A stretch of 64,000 nucleotides of DNA, taken from assembly GCA_944391615.1 (NCBI GenBank), contig CALXUE010000002.1:62001-126000 (forward strand), given 5' to 3'. Below the pieces are notes generated by a model. It made no database searches and was not told the DNA's origin. It saw only the letters and a program-made list of their open reading frames with translations. A program made the translations under genes and the position numbers. This DNA is from an uncultured Alphaproteobacteria bacterium (GTDB lineage Bacteria > Pseudomonadota > Alphaproteobacteria > RF32 > CAG-239). How positions within the stretch are numbered: the first letter of the stretch is position 1; every line of letters begins with the position of its first letter. This document shows, piece by piece, positions 1 through 8,523 of this stretch.

Positions 1-301
1 TGTCATCCGGAATAAGCACATCATCGCGTACATTTAGCGTCATAATGGCATTAAAATGTTCATCAAGCTTGGCATCAACCACTTGACCGACAGTCATTCC
101 GGCCAATCTGACTTTATCTCCGACGAGCAAACCATCCGTTCGCCCGAAGCGAGCCGTAATTTCATAAAAATGACCATCATCAAGTTCTGCGGAAGTTTTT
201 TTACTAAAAAAAGTAAGCACCCCGATAACAAAGATGGCAAGCGCGGCATACAAGCCGATTTTTAAAGAATAAGTTTCTTCTTTAGAATAAGATTCTGGCA
301 A
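1..301 (-). CDS. mlaD: MlaD-like phospholipid transporter substrate-binding protein, N-terminal part
   Basis: Partial gene running off the left edge. The visible 100 residues have a short cytoplasmic N-terminus, one membrane anchor (about residues 14-32) and the start of an MCE/MlaD domain with the typical 'ARFGRTDGLLVGDKVRLAG' region and a following 'MTVGQVVDAKL' strand. MlaD family proteins form the periplasmic hexamer of the Mla ABC system that moves phospholipids between the two membranes. The start is read as TTG at 299-301 because an AAGGAGA ribosome-binding site lies 7 bases upstream and no in-frame ATG is near. Its partners (MlaE, MlaF) would lie to the left, or upstream genes may be elsewhere. 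The family call is good; the rest of the operon is unseen. Confidence 0.85.
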   Translation of the reverse strand, partial: MPESYSKEETYSLKIGLYAALAIFVIGVLTFFSKKTSAELDDGHFYEITARFGRTDGLLVGDKVRLAGMTVGQVVDAKLDEHFNAIMTLNVRDDVLIPDD

Positions 302-455
302 TTTACAGTCTCCTTAAAAAGCAAACATTTTATATATTGATAGAATAAAATAAACATTTTGTCACCAATCTTTTTAAAAAATAAAAAAAATGTTAAAATT
401 TAAAAATAATCAGCTAAAATACAAAAATAAGTAATGGAGTTTCGGAAGAACAAAA

Positions 456-1178
456 ATGATAACAATCAAGGGATTATCAAAACAATTTGGCCCAATAAAA
501 GCACTAGAAGACATAAATTTCAGTGTAAGTCGAGGTGAAATTTTAGCACTTTTAGGTCCGAACGGAGCCGGAAAAACGACACTGATTCGCCTTTTAACGG
601 GACTTTTATCCCCAAGCCAAGGTGAAATATATTATGATGATGAAAAATTATCCCAAAACAGAGTCGCAATCTTAAACCACATAGGTTATATTCCGGAAAA
701 TGCACCTTTATATAATGATATGAGTGTATACGAATTTTTAAGATTCGCCGCCCGATTGCATAAAATGAATGACCGCCAAATAGCCGAAAAACAAACAGAT
801 TTAGTACGCACACTTGAGTTGCAAGATGTCATCAATCGCCGCATCGGAGAATTATCCAAAGGTTATCGCCACCGCGTAGCCATCGCGGGGGCAACCATAC
901 ATTCTCCGAATATTCTGATTTTGGATGAGCCATCCGAAGGACTTGATCCAAACCAAAAATATGCTTTGCGCCAATTTCTGAAAAGATTTTCGACCCAAGG
1001 CATTGTCATTATGTCAACGCATATTTTGGAAGATGTCGAAGCCATAGCCAGCCGCATAATATTGCTCAACCACGGAAAAATCATAGAAGACAGCACCCCG
1101 TTTCAATTACGCTACCGCATGCCGGAAAGAGATTTATCAACTGTTTTCCGGCGTCTGACCCAAACCAAAAAACAATAA
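456..1178 (+). CDS. Gld-type ABC exporter, ATP-binding subunit
   Basis: A 240-residue ABC ATPase. It shows Walker A 'GPNGAGKTT' near residue 34, the signature 'LSKGYRHRV' near 133, Walker B 'ILILDEPSEGLDP' near 152, and the switch His in 'MSTHILEDVE' near 188. This resembles the GldA/CcmA group that energises ABC-2 permeases. It is the first gene of a five-gene plus-strand run: permease 10 bases downstream, then a GldG-like auxiliary protein, a DUF4340 protein and a kinase. In Bacteroidetes the related GldAFG genes serve gliding. In Proteobacteria the same set is common without gliding and its substrate is unknown, so export of an unidentified envelope component is as far as the sequence allows. 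Confidence 0.9.
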   Translation: MITIKGLSKQFGPIKALEDINFSVSRGEILALLGPNGAGKTTLIRLLTGLLSPSQGEIYYDDEKLSQNRVAILNHIGYIPENAPLYNDMSVYEFLRFAARLHKMNDRQIAEKQTDLVRTLELQDVINRRIGELSKGYRHRVAIAGATIHSPNILILDEPSEGLDPNQKYALRQFLKRFSTQGIVIMSTHILEDVEAIASRIILLNHGKIIEDSTPFQLRYRMPERDLSTVFRRLTQTKKQ

Positions 1179-1187
1179 CGGAAAAAC

Positions 1188-1877
1188 ATGATTTCGCAGT
1201 TAAAAACCATATTTGCCAAAGAGTTTTATAGCTATTTTAGCAACATCAGCGCCTATTTTGCCGTTGGTGTATATGTTATTTTAACTTTAGCCTCAGCTTT
1301 TTACTTTGGAGATTTTTTTAAAATAGACAATTCAAATCTCATATCTTTATTCGGTTCCCAACCGGAAATTTTGTCTTTGTTAATACCTGCAATCTGTATG
1401 CCGCTATGGAGTGAAGAATATCGCAGCGGAACCATAGAATTTTTATTAACACAACCGGTGGAATATCGTGTTTTGATAATCGGAAAATATTTAGCATCGG
1501 TCGCATTCTGTTTTATAATGCTTTTTCTGACATTGCCGATATTTATAACCACAGCCATATATATCGGAGTAAATCTAGGCACGGTCATGTGCGGATATTT
1601 TGGTATTTTGCTTACAATTTTGGTATTTGCGGCACTTTGCAATCTAATGTCCTTATTGTCATCACGCCCGTTGATAGCTTATCTTGCAGGATTTTTGGTT
1701 ATACGTGTGCTTATGTCCTTCAAATTTGAACATTTATCAGGCCTAAGTTTTGAACAAAATTATCAAAACATCATAACCGGCCGCATAAGCTTGTCATCAT
1801 TCATATATTTTGCAAGCATTATTATATTGATTCTGTGGTCGGAAATAGCTTGCTTGACCAGTCAAAAAAAGAATTAA
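1188..1877 (+). CDS. ABC-2 type permease (GldF-like)
   Basis: A 229-residue integral membrane protein with about six hydrophobic segments, beginning with 'AYFAVGVYVILTLASAFYF' near residue 22. The pattern of an N-terminal helix, an amphipathic 'MPLWSEEYRSGTIEFLLTQPV' segment and four or five later helices is typical of ABC-2 permeases, where that motif couples to the ATPase. It lies 10 bases after the ATPase and 14 bases before the GldG-like gene, so the three form one exporter. The transported substrate cannot be read from sequence. Confidence 0.85.
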   Translation: MISQLKTIFAKEFYSYFSNISAYFAVGVYVILTLASAFYFGDFFKIDNSNLISLFGSQPEILSLLIPAICMPLWSEEYRSGTIEFLLTQPVEYRVLIIGKYLASVAFCFIMLFLTLPIFITTAIYIGVNLGTVMCGYFGILLTILVFAALCNLMSLLSSRPLIAYLAGFLVIRVLMSFKFEHLSGLSFEQNYQNIITGRISLSSFIYFASIIILILWSEIACLTSQKKN

Positions 1878-1891
1878 ACGGAGAAAACAAA

Positions 1892-3730
1892 ATGAAAAAA
1901 CATCTCAAAAACATCATATTTTTTCTGCTTGTTTTAGCTTCATTTATATGCATAAACTATGCCGCCACCACATTGTGGGAAGAAAGTTATGTAGACCTAA
2001 GCACCAACAAAAGCTACACATTGTCTTCGGCCACAAAAAACATCATCAATAATTTGCAGGGCGAACAAACCATTGACCTCTACCAATCAACAGAAATAGC
2101 TCGTGATTATCCGCAAACGGCACAATACGCTGAATACATTAAAGATTTACTCCAACGATACGCCAAGCAATCATCAGGAAAAATCAATTTAAACATCATA
2201 AAAGTCAAGCCATTTTCTGAAGAAGAAAAAAGCGCCTTTGCCAACGGGCTGAAAGCTTTTTCTGATGCCCAAAAAAAGATAAATTTGTTTTTCGGCGCCG
2301 TCATTTATAACAGCAACGGAGAAAAACGCGTTATACCAAACTTTGTTGAATATCGCAGAGCATACGCTGAAAAAGACATTTCAGAAAACATCTACTGGCT
2401 CGACAAAGGCGGTAAAAGAGCCAAAATCGGTTTAATAGCACCGGATATAGACCTCAAATACAGCACAACCGGCTTGTTGGATAAAAACACAAACCTCAAT
2501 ATCTTCAACAAATTATCGGCAGAATATGATATCCAGCCCATTTCAGAATATGCGGTACAAATCGGCGTAGATATAAATACTTTAATTGTCATCAATCCTG
2601 CGCACAGCTTTGCCCAAATAGGTCAGTATGCACTGGACCAGTTTTTACTGCGTGGCGGCAATTTAATCATCTTTGTAGATGCCGTAAACGAAAAAACACA
2701 TCAAGTTAACAATGATGAAGGACTTAACAAACTTCTCAACCATTGGGGTATAAAATATACTTCAGCTCAAACAATAGGAAATATAGATTACGCTGAAGAT
2801 ATTATATTAAATAATAAAATCACCAAATATCAACCATGGATGTCCCTAACACCGACAGCCTTCAATCAGGATTCGGACTTAATGCGAGGCTTAAACATCA
2901 TTCGAACAAAATCACCGGCAGGATTAGAAATTATATCAAAAAATCGACAATCAGTTAAAGTAACCCCGTTGATAAGCCTAAATAAGCATAATGAAGTGGT
3001 CGACAGTACGCTTGTGGTAAAAAATTATAAGATGCTTGTACCACAAGAGCTAAAAACCACGGACCAAAAATACAACATAGCCTTGTTACTTGAGGGAAAA
3101 TTCAGTTCAATGTTTACCCAAAACATAATGGAAGGCACAAAAGTTGCCCCCCAAATGCTGCCGTTTTTGCCACAATCTATGGAACAGGGAAGGGTGTTTG
3201 TTATATCAGACATTGATATATTGTGGGATGAAAATTATGTTGATACCAGCTTTGCAGGGCAAAATGCTGTTTACGGCTCCGTTCCGTGGGCCAATAACGG
3301 CGATTTGATAGAACACATTGTTAATATGGTAAATAATGATAATAAACTTTTAGGTCTGACCTCAAAACCCATTCTACCGCCCAAAGGTTTAGAATACCAA
3401 TTTATGCAAGAAGCCCAAAAACACTACGCACCACAAATAAATACATTGGAAGAAAGATTACAACAATACCAAAAGCAACAAAATAATTACAATAGTCAAG
3501 ATACTTCATTGGGTGACATTCAACAACAAAAACAGTTGGCAGAAAACATAACCCAAACGCAACAACAACTTCAACAAATAAATTATCAAATAGATAGAAT
3601 GCAAAATGCCAAAAAACGCAACTTTGTCATTCTGAACATCGTCTTGATTTTGATATTACTAACAGCACTTGCTGCAAAATTTAAGTCTGCCCAAAAGAGC
3701 AGAAAATTTATGCCGACAGGAGAAAAATAA
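1892..3730 (+). CDS. GldG-like ABC auxiliary protein
   Basis: A 612-residue protein with one N-terminal membrane anchor (about residues 6-24) and one near the C-terminus, framing a large periplasmic region of the ABC_transp_aux/GldG family ('DLSTNKSYTLS', then a 'INTLIVINPAHSF' Rossmann-like segment). A Gln-rich coiled coil (about 510-580) precedes the last helix. I chose the ATG at 1892, after GGAGAA. An earlier in-frame start at 1835 would overlap the permease and lacks a site. The stop abuts the next gene with no gap. It probably forms the extracytoplasmic part of the exporter made by the two preceding genes. Confidence 0.82.
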   Translation: MKKHLKNIIFFLLVLASFICINYAATTLWEESYVDLSTNKSYTLSSATKNIINNLQGEQTIDLYQSTEIARDYPQTAQYAEYIKDLLQRYAKQSSGKINLNIIKVKPFSEEEKSAFANGLKAFSDAQKKINLFFGAVIYNSNGEKRVIPNFVEYRRAYAEKDISENIYWLDKGGKRAKIGLIAPDIDLKYSTTGLLDKNTNLNIFNKLSAEYDIQPISEYAVQIGVDINTLIVINPAHSFAQIGQYALDQFLLRGGNLIIFVDAVNEKTHQVNNDEGLNKLLNHWGIKYTSAQTIGNIDYAEDIILNNKITKYQPWMSLTPTAFNQDSDLMRGLNIIRTKSPAGLEIISKNRQSVKVTPLISLNKHNEVVDSTLVVKNYKMLVPQELKTTDQKYNIALLLEGKFSSMFTQNIMEGTKVAPQMLPFLPQSMEQGRVFVISDIDILWDENYVDTSFAGQNAVYGSVPWANNGDLIEHIVNMVNNDNKLLGLTSKPILPPKGLEYQFMQEAQKHYAPQINTLEERLQQYQKQQNNYNSQDTSLGDIQQQKQLAENITQTQQQLQQINYQIDRMQNAKKRNFVILNIVLILILLTALAAKFKSAQKSRKFMPTGEK

Positions 3731-4666
3731 ATGCAGTCAAAATACATAAAACAAGCCTTTGTTCTTTTTATATTTTCACTTTTGGCGGCTATCGGAACGT
3801 ATGTGATAAACGAGCAAAAACAGCCGGAAAACATTCAAGGCGAACGCGTGTTTAAAACAAATACACAAAACGCAGCCACCATAGAACTGCGCGCTCCAAA
3901 CTTTAAAATAACCCTAGATAAAATAGACAATCTCTGGAGCATACGCGAAGCCGATTCTTATTACGCGGATTATGAAATAGTCAAAAGTTTAGAAGACTTT
4001 ATCAATAAAGCAAAAATATTAAAAAAAGCCCCAATAAACAAAGCTGAAGAAAAGCATCGCTACCAAAACGGCCTTGAGATTAACATCTACAATGCCAATC
4101 AAGAAAAACAAGACAGCATCATCTTGAGTCTGCAAGAAAAAATAGCCAATAACATATCCGCCAAAATTCAGGGAAAAACCGGAAACTTTATCATAGAAAT
4201 GCCAAGAGTTTTACCTTTGAATATAAAGAATTGGCTTCAGCAACCCCTTCTGAATATTAAAACAGAAGATATAGAAAAGATATCAATTAATAACCTAAGC
4301 GCTACCCGCCGACAGGGAGAAGACTTTTTCAGAACCGATAATGGTAAATTATATAGCATTCGCAACATTGAAAAAATTTTAAATTATTTACCATTTGAAG
4401 ATGTCAAATCGGCCCAAAATTTTGATGAAACGCAATATACAGCATTGAAAACTTACAAAATCACCACGAAATCAGGCCTGATTTATGATTTGACACTATA
4501 CGGCAAGAATTCCGAAATTTGGTTAAAAGAAAAAATTAGCACGACAACTCTTCCAACCACGCAAACCAGTGATTATATAAAGAGGAACGAATTTTTATAT
4601 AACTATTGGTACTTCAAACTACCGCCCGAATTAGGCAGCAGCTTGATACGCGAGAGGCTGGAATAA
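3731..4666 (+). CDS. DUF4340 membrane-anchored protein
   Basis: A 311-residue protein with an N-terminal anchor (about residues 8-25) and a periplasmic body of repeated beta-rich modules of the DUF4340 type, including 'FKITLDKIDNLWSI' and later 'YKITTKSGLIYDLTLYG'. It starts on the base after the GldG-like stop codon, so the two are probably translated together. DUF4340 genes regularly follow GldG-like genes in Proteobacteria and are taken to be an accessory envelope part of the same exporter. No catalytic motif is visible and its role is unknown. Confidence 0.75.
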   Translation: MQSKYIKQAFVLFIFSLLAAIGTYVINEQKQPENIQGERVFKTNTQNAATIELRAPNFKITLDKIDNLWSIREADSYYADYEIVKSLEDFINKAKILKKAPINKAEEKHRYQNGLEINIYNANQEKQDSIILSLQEKIANNISAKIQGKTGNFIIEMPRVLPLNIKNWLQQPLLNIKTEDIEKISINNLSATRRQGEDFFRTDNGKLYSIRNIEKILNYLPFEDVKSAQNFDETQYTALKTYKITTKSGLIYDLTLYGKNSEIWLKEKISTTTLPTTQTSDYIKRNEFLYNYWYFKLPPELGSSLIRERLE

Positions 4667-4669
4667 ATA

Positions 4670-5392
4670 ATGAAGGAAATAAAAAGAAAATATAGAAGAT
4701 TATTAAGAGAATTAAAAGAATGTGAAAAAATAAGTAATTCAAAAACATATTTTCTAGCACAAGCGGTGCATGACTTACGCCAACCTTTACAGGCTTTACA
4801 CATATATAGCGATATGTTGCTGGAAACACCACTAAATCCGGAACAAAGAGAATTAGGTGAACGCATTCAAGATTCCACTTCAGAAATAAAAGAACTTTTG
4901 GCAAATTATCTAGATATTTCAAAATTGGATTATGGCGGGGTTATCTATGAACCTTGCGAATTTAGCTTTAAAACCTTAACCGATAAATTGGCACAAGAAT
5001 ACAAAACAATTTGCTCACATCATCATAAGAGTTTTCATTATATACCCTGCAATCAAATGATACATAATGACCCGATATTAATAGAGCGCATGCTGCGCAA
5101 CTTTTTGAGTAATGCCGTAAAATTCAGTAAGGACAAGGTAATGTTTGGCTGCAGGCATCAAGGAAAAAAGATTATCGTTCAAATAATAGATAACGGAAAC
5201 GGAATTTCAAAAAAAGAGCTGCCATACATTTTTGATGAGTTTTACCAAAGCCGAAAAAATCCACATAATCGTAAACATGGCGCGGGACTAGGTCTGGCCA
5301 TAGCAAAAAAAATAGCCGATATAATCGGCTCAAAAATAAAAGTAACCTCAACAGAAGGACAAGGAACAACTTTCAGCTTTAGTCTGGAGTAG
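4670..5392 (+). CDS. Soluble histidine kinase without a sensor domain
   Basis: A 240-residue kinase. An N-terminal basic coiled coil is followed by a HisKA box 'VHDLRQPLQAL' (phospho-acceptor His about residue 34), an N box 'NFLSNAVKFS', a G1 box 'DNGNGIS', an F box 'FDEFYQS' and a G2 box 'GAGLGLAIAKK'. It has no membrane segment, PAS domain or other input domain, and no response-regulator gene lies nearby. The 'DLRQPL' H-box is typical of the kinase group often fused to receivers. It starts 3 bases after the DUF4340 gene, implying co-transcription with the exporter. It overlaps the convergent LprI-like gene by 14 bases. Input and partner are unknown. Confidence 0.85.
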   Translation: MKEIKRKYRRLLRELKECEKISNSKTYFLAQAVHDLRQPLQALHIYSDMLLETPLNPEQRELGERIQDSTSEIKELLANYLDISKLDYGGVIYEPCEFSFKTLTDKLAQEYKTICSHHHKSFHYIPCNQMIHNDPILIERMLRNFLSNAVKFSKDKVMFGCRHQGKKIIVQIIDNGNGISKKELPYIFDEFYQSRKNPHNRKHGAGLGLAIAKKIADIIGSKIKVTSTEGQGTTFSFSLE

Positions 5393-5837
5393 ACTTTTTA
5401 TTTTCTTGAAGAATTTTAATATAATCATAGTGCTGTCTGGCCAAATCAAGCAAGCAGCGTTGCGTATTATAGTAAGAAGTACCCAAATATCCTTCCATAG
5501 AAAAAGCATATAAAGAACAATATTCATCACGATATTTGCGCCAATCATCATATAGATTTTTCAAATTACCGCGGAACATGCCCGAGCCCTTATTCCAAGC
5601 ATTAAACATTTCATCGTTAGCCAAACTTTGATAAGCATAATCAATAAGTTTTTCAACTCGCAAATTTTCCTTAGCCATACATTCAGCCAAAGCATCATCA
5701 CCAATAAGAGAGGCCTTTTGCTGACATTTTTTAAAATCAAAACCTTCCTCAAGCTGCAATGACTGATTCTGAGCAAACGCCCCGACAGAAAAAAGACCAG
5801 CAGCCAAAGCAAGAGAAAAAAGAAAAGATTTATTCAT
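5379..5837 (-). CDS. Secreted LprI-like (DUF1311) protein, copy 1
   Basis: A 152-residue protein with a clear signal peptide (basic start, hydrophobic core to about residue 20, cleavage after 'GAFA'). The mature part shows the DUF1311/LprI pattern: Cys near 38, Cys near 53, 'YQSLAN', a Trp-rich 'DDWRKYRDEYCSLY' and a final Cys in 'QRCLLDLARQ'. Family members include lysozyme inhibitors of the periplasm or envelope; that activity here is inference. A paralogue lies directly upstream on the same strand with a 15-base gap, so the two are probably one transcript and a tandem duplication that has since diverged. Confidence 0.7.
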   Translation of the reverse strand: MNKSFLFSLALAAGLFSVGAFAQNQSLQLEEGFDFKKCQQKASLIGDDALAECMAKENLRVEKLIDYAYQSLANDEMFNAWNKGSGMFRGNLKNLYDDWRKYRDEYCSLYAFSMEGYLGTSYYNTQRCLLDLARQHYDYIKILQENKKSTPD

Positions 5838-5852
5838 GATTGAGCTCCACGA

Positions 5853-6281
5853 CTATTGAGGATTATTTTCGGTATAAGAAGCCATAACGGCATCAACATC
5901 TTGCAACAAACGCTTTGTCATATCTAAAGAGCACTGCGCATTAGTCAAGGACGAAATTGTACCTTTTCCCTGAGATTGAGTATAGGCGAGCAAAGTGCAA
6001 TAATAAGACCTGAAGATAACCCATTGATCAAGAAAATTTTTCATATTTTGAGCTGTAGGAAGGCTTGGATTTTCCCAACCAGAAAAATAGGGATTAGAGG
6101 CAAGTGTTGCAAGCTTAGAATTAACGGAGCGTAAAACTCTTGCCGCTTCATTATTTGTGCAATTAATCAAGGCATAATCATCTTGAGCGGCATCCAAACA
6201 AGATTGATAAGTATCAGCCCAAGCCAAATGAGCAGAAAAGACAACGGCACACAAACTGCCAAATAAAATTTTTTTATTCAT
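5853..6281 (-). CDS. Secreted LprI-like (DUF1311) protein, copy 2
   Basis: A 142-residue protein with a signal peptide ending near 'AHLAWA' and the same layout as its downstream neighbour: early Cys pair ('YQSCLDAAQDDYALINC'), central 'FLDQWVIFRSYYC' and a late 'AQCSLDMTKRLL'. The four Cys probably form two disulfides in the periplasm. It is the first gene of the two-gene minus-strand unit, with ribosome site GGAGG in 'cgggaggctttt' before the ATG. Function is known only by family (LprI-like, possible lysozyme inhibitor); low identity between the two copies suggests different targets. Confidence 0.68.
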   Translation of the reverse strand: MNKKILFGSLCAVVFSAHLAWADTYQSCLDAAQDDYALINCTNNEAARVLRSVNSKLATLASNPYFSGWENPSLPTAQNMKNFLDQWVIFRSYYCTLLAYTQSQGKGTISSLTNAQCSLDMTKRLLQDVDAVMASYTENNPQ

Positions 6282-6413
6282 AAAAGCCTCCCGAAAAAGA
6301 ATATAAATAAATATAAAATGAAATATTTAACATTCAATTAAGTGACATAAAAATAATATTTTTTTAACAATTTATCATTAAGCTAAAAAGAACAAAAAAG
6401 AAAGGGTGCGATC

Positions 6414-6731
6414 ATGCTCAAAAAATTAAGTATATTAATTGCGGTAATAGTATTAGCTTCATGCATCAGAGTCGAATACAAGCGTTCTCTGGCAGATAGT
6501 TTTGTCGGCATGAAAGAACAAGAGCTTGTAACCAGAATAGGCCCACCGGATAATGTTTATGAAATAGGCAATGCGAGATATTTAACATATTATAAAATCG
6601 TACAAGGAAATAATGGTTACATTGCCGGCAGATGTAAAATAACCTTTACTTTTTTTGATAAAAAATTAGACAATTGGCAGTATGATGGAAATATCTGTAA
6701 TCAATATATAAACAGTATAGGTTTGCATTAA
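6414..6731 (+). CDS. Small lipoprotein with SmpA/BamE-like fold signature
   Basis: A 105-residue protein with a type II signal: 'IAVIVLASC' puts the lipidated Cys at residue 17. The mature part reads 'FVGMKEQELVTRIGPPDNV', the helix-turn plus Gly-Pro-Pro pattern seen in small SmpA/OmlA (BamE-like) and related lipoproteins, followed by 'YLTYYK' and two further Cys (about 78 and 95) that could pair. It stands alone between divergent and convergent neighbours and has its own terminator. It is too diverged to call BamE itself. Confidence 0.65.
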   Translation: MLKKLSILIAVIVLASCIRVEYKRSLADSFVGMKEQELVTRIGPPDNVYEIGNARYLTYYKIVQGNNGYIAGRCKITFTFFDKKLDNWQYDGNICNQYINSIGLH

Positions 6732-6732
6732 A

Positions 6733-6764
6733 AAGAAAGGGCTCTTGCGGGAGCTCTTTTTTGT
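6733..6764 (+). terminator. Intrinsic terminator of the lipoprotein gene
   Basis: The hairpin AGGGCTC / GAGCTCT (one G-T pair, six-base loop) is followed by a run of six T. It starts directly after the stop codon of the lipoprotein gene. Confidence 0.85.
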
Positions 6765-6844
6765 TACCGCAGAGAGTTAGGCTTTGATAAAAAAGCCTTA
6801 CGAGCCAGAGCGAACCCTTTAGGGTGAGAACCCCTGAAACAAAA

Positions 6845-6873
6845 AATCCCCCAAGTTAATAAAACCTGAGGGG
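6845..6873 (-). terminator. Terminator downstream of tRNA-Lys
   Basis: On the minus strand CCCCTCAG and CTTGGGGG pair (one mismatch and one G-T pair) around an AT-rich loop, followed by ATTTTTT. It lies 5 bases after the encoded CCA of tRNA-Lys. Confidence 0.6.
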
Positions 6874-6877
6874 AAAC

Positions 6878-6953
6878 TGGTAGGCGCGTGGGGGTTCGAA
6901 CCCCAGACCCACTGATTAAGAGTCAGTTGCTCTACCAACTGAGCTACGCACCC
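6878..6953 (-). tRNA. tRNA-Lys (anticodon CTT)
   Basis: A 76-base cloverleaf on the minus strand, CCA included. The acceptor GGGTGCG pairs with CGCGCCT (G-T at the end and one in the stem). The D arm is 'AGCTCAGTTGGTAGAGC', the anticodon stem ACTGA/TCAGT has the loop CTCTTAA giving anticodon CTT, and the T arm is 'GGGGTTCGAACCCC'. The discriminator is A and CCA is encoded. Confidence 0.95.
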
Positions 6954-7043
6954 GACAATGGGGTTGCCGACATCGACAACAAAGGCAATATAAAACACGA
7001 TAAAATAATTTGCAACATAAATTTTACAAATTTTGCAATTTTT

Positions 7044-7496
7044 TTAATACTCGATTTTATCTGCCTTGTTTTTCCATAGATTCATAATATCAACAGCTTC
7101 TTTAAGGTCGATTCTGTGGAGGTTAACAGGATCATCTTCATAAAACACACGATCGCGAAAACCAATATTTTCAGCATCATACCGGTCAGCTGCATAATAA
7201 ATTTCTTTGATATTCGCCCATTTAGCAGCATTTAGACACATAGGGCAGGGCTCGCACGAAGTATAAAGTGTGCAACCGGATAAATCAAAAGAGTTAATAT
7301 TTTTACAAGCATTACGAATAGCCATCACTTCACCATGAGCGGTTGGATCATTATCCAAAACGACTCTATTATGCCCTTCGCCGATAATATTACCTTGAGC
7401 ATCAACAATGATAGCACCGAAAGGAGAACTTCCGTTATCAACGGATTTTTTGCTCAGTTCAATAGCTTTTAACAAATTTTCTTGATGATTAATCAT
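7044..7496 (-). CDS. guaD: Guanine deaminase / nucleoside deaminase
   Basis: A 150-residue zinc deaminase of the CMP/dCMP family. Zinc ligands are His54 in 'TAHGEVMA' with catalytic Glu56, and Cys84 and Cys87 in 'CEPCPMC'. The tail 'DAENIGFRDRVFYED' resembles bacterial guanine deaminases (guanine to xanthine). The metal motif reads HGE where many relatives have HAE. A longer reading from 7577 adds a hydrophobic, low-complexity N-terminus; I prefer ATG at 7496 because GAGG lies just upstream and the product then matches the family length. It stands alone. tRNA-specific adenosine deaminase is the main alternative but fits the C-terminus less well. Confidence 0.85.
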   Translation of the reverse strand: MINHQENLLKAIELSKKSVDNGSSPFGAIIVDAQGNIIGEGHNRVVLDNDPTAHGEVMAIRNACKNINSFDLSGCTLYTSCEPCPMCLNAAKWANIKEIYYAADRYDAENIGFRDRVFYEDDPVNLHRIDLKEAVDIMNLWKNKADKIEY

Positions 7497-7673
7497 AATT
7501 GCCTCACAATAAATTTCAACAAAATGAATAATACGCCAAAAAAAATAGAAGTAAAGAATGTTTAGCATAAAAATCATTAAAAAAATTAGAGAAAAAACAA
7601 CATCCGCAATTGTTCTTTTCTTAAATTTTTTTTAATAAAGACACTTTAGTATCAAACAAGAGGCAAGGTAAAA

Positions 7674-8519
7674 ATGAATACAGCAATAACGGACATAGAC
7701 ACGACTAATGAAGAAAAAATACTAAAAGAATATTATAATCACTGTGTTGAAAAAGTCGCAGAAAATAATTTTCTGGTTATGTACGCAAAAGAAAAATTAA
7801 GGCATTCATATCAGGTTATCGGAGCAGGGAATTATATCTTAAAACATGAAAAAATATTTGCCCAAAGTAAAGACAACGATTTTTTGCGCTCAGCCAAATT
7901 AGCTTATTTATTCCATGATATTGGACGTTTTACCGAAATAGAAAAACATTTTTCCAGCCCCGAGCAAAAATATGATCACTCAGTTCTGAGTTATGAGATA
8001 TTAAAAACATATTCGGAGTACGCCAAACCCGAAATTTTATTACCAATCAAACATCACGGACATATGATAGATAATTTATATAAAGACGAGGATTACCAAG
8101 CAATAACGGATGCAACACTAAAAGAAAGAATCAATCAAATCGCATTTTTGGTGCGCGATGCGGATAAAATTGCCAATTTTTACTTGTTAAAAACAGCATG
8201 GGCCAAACAAGCCCCGGAGCTAAGCCTCTTTTTTTATGATTTGCCAATAATCCGTCCCAAACAAAAGGCCTTTGACCAGTACTTAAATCATGAAATGGTT
8301 GACAGAGGGCAAGAAACTTCAAAAGGCGAAACATTACTTAATTATCTTTCATGGATATATGACCTAAATTACCAATCCTCTTTTGAATTTTGCCAAAGAA
8401 ATGGCGTTTTTTCCATATTTTATCAAATAATAGATGCATATATTCCAGATGATACAGACAAAATCAAAGTCAAAAAACAATTTGAAAAATCCATCCAAAC
8501 AACAAATATGAAAGGATAA
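7674..8519 (+). CDS. HD-domain phosphohydrolase
   Basis: A 281-residue cytoplasmic protein with a complete HD metal site: His44 in 'RHSYQV', His81-Asp82 in 'LFHDIGRF', tandem His in 'PIKHHGH' and Asp in 'VRDADKIANF'. HD proteins of this type cleave phosphate esters of nucleotides or cyclic nucleotides; the substrate is not readable. It has a ribosome site (AGGCAAGG) and is followed after 4 bases by an AsmA-like gene, so the two share a transcript, although no functional link is obvious. Confidence 0.8.
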   Translation: MNTAITDIDTTNEEKILKEYYNHCVEKVAENNFLVMYAKEKLRHSYQVIGAGNYILKHEKIFAQSKDNDFLRSAKLAYLFHDIGRFTEIEKHFSSPEQKYDHSVLSYEILKTYSEYAKPEILLPIKHHGHMIDNLYKDEDYQAITDATLKERINQIAFLVRDADKIANFYLLKTAWAKQAPELSLFFYDLPIIRPKQKAFDQYLNHEMVDRGQETSKGETLLNYLSWIYDLNYQSSFEFCQRNGVFSIFYQIIDAYIPDDTDKIKVKKQFEKSIQTTNMKG

Positions 8520-8523
8520 ACAA

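Noticed and set aside
6888-7079. 63-codon plus-strand frame starting in tRNA-Lys
   Set aside because: Begins inside the tRNA complement and continues into AT-rich sequence; no ribosome site.
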